Source: Cristatella mucedo
Taxonomy: Eukaryota; Bryozoa; Phylactolaemata; Cristatellidae
Reading direction: 5' to 3'
DNA length: 20,000 bases
Assembly: GCA_009760855.2 (NCBI GenBank)
Contig: WPIO01000106.1
Span: forward strand, 135,001 to 155,000
The notes beneath the pieces were generated by a model, which searched no databases, was not told where the DNA came from, and worked only from the letters and a program-made list of their open reading frames with translations. A program made the position numbers and the translations under genes. This document shows, in pieces, positions 19,262-20,000 of the stretch. Positions within the stretch are counted from its first letter, which is position 1. The number at the start of each line of letters is the position of its first letter.

Positions 19262-19881
19262 CTAAGCTATGCGCTATGTGCCGACTTTCCCAGAAGAAAC
19301 GCTCACAGAATTACTCCCCACGATCCAGAATGTTAGTAAAGAAAAAATACCAACATCGCCAGTTGGTTAACATACTTGCAGCTGCTCTCCGGCGATGCTG
19401 CTACCAGCGACTAGCAGCTGCCAGTACGCCATAAGAAGCAGCACAACCTGCGGATTAACACGTGTCCCACGGCTACGCATTGTGCAGACGACATGCGACC
19501 GACCGTTTTTCTTTCCATTCGCCGTCGTCTAGCAAAGACGAGTTTGACGAGCACATAACCGGGAGCAAAGGTGCACTGAAAGGATACTAGTGAGGCAGAT
19601 CATCGTATATGAACGACCTCGCTGCCGGGTATTTGTTCAACTGTCATCCGCTGCAGCTCTAAAACAAGGAAGAATGATTATAGCGGGCCTTCGGCCGACA
19701 AACCCGCCGCCAGATCGCCCAGCGGGTTGACCCCGGCAGGGACGCCTACCACAACCAACCTAACGAGTGAGCAGAACTTTACCTCGACCACGCCGCGTAC
19801 GATGCCAGAGGTTTCATCAGCCAATACTGTCGACACAGTCGCAGCGATAACGCACAACAACTTCAGCAGCAGCCAACGCAT
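12751..19881 (-). CDS. SELENOM: Selenoprotein M, four exons, UGA read as selenocysteine
   Basis: SELENOM is a small ER-resident thioredoxin-fold selenoprotein linked to redox and calcium control. Four exons join in matching phases (0, 2, 0) with GT-AG introns into 129 codons plus stop, counting TGA 19646-19644 as Sec; mammalian SELENOM is about 145 residues. Visible parts are a signal peptide (MRWLLLKLLCVIAATVSTVL, cleavage near Ala21-Asp22), the redox site SCSGUQLNKYP, the segment FKHVGGAPPVLILKDSTDKD (family pattern MKHLPGADPELVLL), the helix LSRDDIKKLLSDRGLYMRG and a C-terminal KEEL that fits ER retention. A SECIS lies in the 3' UTR. Read without recoding, the frame would end at residue 37. 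The identification rests on motif and exon-by-exon agreement recalled for the family, not on a search. The paralogous SELENOF family is excluded by the C-terminal tail. Confidence 0.94.
12901..12924. repeat. (GA)n microsatellite serving as splice-site pyrimidine tract
   Basis: Twelve AG units on the + strand read as (CT)12 on the SELENOM strand, ending about eight bases before the exon 4 acceptor AG. Confidence 0.9.
13083..13334 (+). CDS. Possible 83-residue ORF, unknown function
   Basis: The ATG-to-TAA frame reads MQALSVLAIDSDQSAGNNAF, then a Leu/Glu-rich part (LTELCEALAEL) and a short internal repeat LPPGNGGSLPGNGAS. The composition looks protein-like rather than repeat-derived, but I recognise no family. 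It lies antisense inside a SELENOM intron. A GGATAG acceptor-like site precedes it at 13067, without a pyrimidine tract. It could be a small gene, an exon of an unseen + strand gene, or chance. Confidence 0.25.
   Translation: MQALSVLAIDSDQSAGNNAFIPCMTHLNLTELCEALAELSSSNLSLPALPPGNGGSLPGNGASVEMVQCIHLAEQEIASTSRE
13609..13684 (+). repeat. tRNA-like sequence with pol III A and B boxes (tRNA relic or SINE head)
   Basis: A perfect B box GGTTCGAATCC lies at 13663-13673. About 40 bases upstream, GTGAGCCATGATGG resembles an A box, and TTTTCACGATCGTGG sits where the anticodon and variable regions would be. The T stem needs several G-U pairs and the acceptor stem does not close, so this is not an intact tRNA. 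Confidence 0.4.
13975..14060 (-). mobile_element. Detached L2-type 3' tail
   Basis: Read on the minus strand, TTTGCAGCAATTGTAAAGCG begins a stretch matching the 3' hairpin tail of the two larger LINE copies, and it ends in (ATT)n. Upstream of the hairpin (14061-14150) the similarity to the LINE 3' UTR is faint. It may be a severely 5'-truncated LINE or a SINE that shares the LINE tail. Confidence 0.75.
14154..14375 (+). CDS. Possible 73-residue basic ORF, unknown
   Basis: The frame starts MSSVYYGTLLLSPECFHSSA and ends with a Lys/Arg/Gln-rich part (YWKNALKKLKERRRSR). There are no recognised motifs. It sits in a SELENOM intron on the other strand, next to a LINE tail, and could be chance or part of a repeat. 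Confidence 0.18.
   Translation: MSSVYYGTLLLSPECFHSSAAPATATVTGYWKNALKKLKERRRSRQQQQPDRLRKKHVKPLEKFSPTFHWHKS
15155..16246 (-). pseudogene. LINE reverse transcriptase, catalytic part and C terminus
   Basis: It contains LFDLSAAFDAIDHQVLL (catalytic Asp), GVPQGSVLGPVLF, and FHFYADDTQLYL with the YADD active site. Further motifs are LKLNDDKTNLLVIG and the C-terminal LQLVQNSAARLV and LHWLPVKQRIDFKVLSLTF. After LKSFGDR the frame is lost by a single missing base near 15222; the + strand copy shows the intact version. GTG at 16246 is only the first codon after the premature stop. Confidence 0.93.
16247..16894 (-). pseudogene. LINE reverse transcriptase, N-terminal part
   Basis: The open frame includes LINE RT features such as NPKMLMSTINHLLNRSQISS, LSNYRPVSLLPFLSKTLERV and SGFRANHSTESALLKVYNDL. 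It ends at TGA 16249-16247, directly before the RT part carrying the first catalytic Asp. The next block continues in the same frame, so this is one premature stop. Confidence 0.9.
17044..17313 (-). pseudogene. LINE ORF2 fragment, region before the RT
   Basis: The frame contains NLKTLDIDAVRARISASPLL and SDLSSLVDSYNTTLADTLDE, the typical linker between the endonuclease and RT parts of L2-type ORF2. It then slips out of frame in the GGGGGGAGGGGCCCCCC run. The proper continuation, PDGLWFTTGIKLAKSIKRK, lies in another frame just downstream. Confidence 0.8.
17758..17836 (-). CDS. SELENOM: SELENOM exon 3
   Basis: The exon begins with one base (T) that completes the Tyr codon TA/T from exon 2, then reads PQLEFKHVGGAPPVLIL and KDSTDKDVE. 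The acceptor is CTGCCCACCAG and the donor GAG/GTGAGA. An alternative AG seven bases later (CCGCAG) would break the phase match. Confidence 0.93.
18053..18079. repeat. Perfect 11-bp inverted repeat
   Basis: GCCTTGGCCCT at 18053-18063 pairs with AGGGCCAAGGC at 18069-18079 around a five-base loop. Confidence 0.88.
18418..18448. repeat. Near-perfect 14-bp inverted repeat
   Basis: TCGACTT-C-CGGCGG pairs with CCGCCG-T-AAGTCGA, with one mismatch and a three-base loop. It lies about 60 bases from the truncation point of the adjacent LINE copy. Confidence 0.85.
18509..19149 (+). mobile_element. L2/CR1-like LINE copy, 5'-truncated, with 3' tail
   Basis: The copy begins inside the C-terminal coding part of ORF2 and runs through the 3' UTR to a hairpin (AAAGCGCC...GGGCGCTTT) and an (ATT)n end at 19129-19149. 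The coding remnant 18510-18914 is open to its stop and reads LQLVQNSAARLV, HWLPVKQRIDFKVLSLTF, AFSSYAPTAWNSLP and SPDLTTFKRNLKTYLF. It is clearly the same family as the minus-strand copy at 14862-17320 but lacks that copy's frameshift. It is antisense to SELENOM. Confidence 0.93.
19211..19258. repeat. (CT)n microsatellite
   Basis: A pure CT dinucleotide run lies in SELENOM intron 2, about 60 bases beyond the LINE tail. Confidence 0.97.
19588..19658 (-). CDS. SELENOM: SELENOM exon 2 with the Sec codon
   Basis: The exon is 71 nt long. It starts in phase 0 after TCCTTGTTTTAG and reads Ser-Cys-Ser-Gly-Sec-Gln-Leu-Asn-Lys-Tyr-Pro. TGA at 19646-19644 is the Sec codon; family members have (T/S)CGGUQLN at this place, directly after the same intron. 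It ends with TA of a split Tyr codon at a weak donor GTATCC. Confidence 0.93.
19783..19881 (-). CDS. SELENOM: SELENOM exon 1 (signal peptide)
   Basis: ATG 19881-19879 opens a 33-codon segment: a basic-hydrophobic signal peptide, then DETSGIVRGVVE, and a clean GAG/GTAAAG donor. An in-frame ATG at 19953 exists upstream but lies above the TATA-like box and would spoil the signal peptide, so the inner ATG is preferred. The intron to exon 2 is 124 bp. Confidence 0.92.
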
Positions 19882-19926
19882 TTCCGCCGACCGCTTAACG
19901 GAAGCGCGGTTGACCAGCTTCCCAGC

Positions 19927-19980
19927 ATAGATATAAAGTGCTTCCGAGTTCACGAGTACGAGACCGGGGGCGGAGCTAAG
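19927..19980 (-). promoter_or_regulatory. SELENOM: Probable SELENOM core promoter
   Basis: On the minus strand a GC box (CTCCGCCCCC, 19975-19966) is followed about 30 bases on by TTTATAT (19937-19931), which lies 50 bases before the start codon. The spacing would put transcription start near 19905. This is inferred from motifs only. Confidence 0.45.
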
Positions 19981-20000
19981 AGATTGAGGAGTGCACCACG

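Larger units (their letters stand above)
17837..19587 (-). other. SELENOM: SELENOM intron 2, 1.75 kb
   Basis: This GT-AG intron holds two strong hairpins (18053-18079, 18418-18448), a 5'-truncated LINE copy in antisense (18509-19149) and a CT microsatellite (19211-19258). No exon is needed between exons 2 and 3. Confidence 0.85.

Noticed and set aside
19882-19953. Upstream in-frame ATG (19953) as SELENOM start
   Set aside because: It lies above the TATA-like box and would put 24 non-signal residues before the hydrophobic core.

Overview
This is metazoan genomic DNA. It holds spliced genes with GT-AG introns, many simple-sequence tracts and several LINE fragments, and there is no bacterial-style gene packing. 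The species cannot be named from the sequence. The retrotransposon type and the retention of a selenoprotein suggest a non-vertebrate animal with a working selenocysteine machinery; this is inference.

Two host genes lie tail to tail. The left half (about 0.7-9.8 kb, + strand) is a paxillin-family gene whose 5' end lies outside the window or is unrecognised. It encodes an LD2-like motif, an LD4 motif, an LD5 motif and four LIM domains ending in the conserved paxillin C terminus. Seven exons are placed (676-1024, 1749-1866, 2129-2492, 4387-4875, 4991-5164, 7436-7666, 9495-9761). The LIM exons are secure. The joint between the second and third exons is uncertain and may be a GC-AG intron.

The right half (about 12.1-19.95 kb, - strand) is a selenoprotein M gene, the most notable object here. 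Four exons (19881-19783, 19658-19588, 17836-17758, 12891-12751) join in matching phases. They encode a signal peptide, a thioredoxin-like Cys-Ser-Gly-Sec site whose Sec is an in-frame TGA at 19646-19644, and a C-terminal KEEL ER-retention signal. The 3' UTR carries a near-ideal SECIS element (12568-12487, - strand) followed by two AATAAA signals. Conventional gene calling would stop at the TGA and miss the gene.

Repeats fill the introns and the intergenic gap. An L2/CR1-like LINE family is present as a 2.5 kb broken copy (- strand, 14862 to about 17320), a 5'-truncated copy (+ strand, 18509-19149), a detached 3' tail (about 13975-14060) and an old relic (about 6130-6325). The two larger copies are inverted relative to each other and flank SELENOM exon 3. 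Microsatellites include (CT)n, (GTGA)n, (TCC)n and (GA)n tracts; one of them forms the polypyrimidine tract of the last SELENOM exon. The gap between the two genes (9762-12114) shows no convincing gene.
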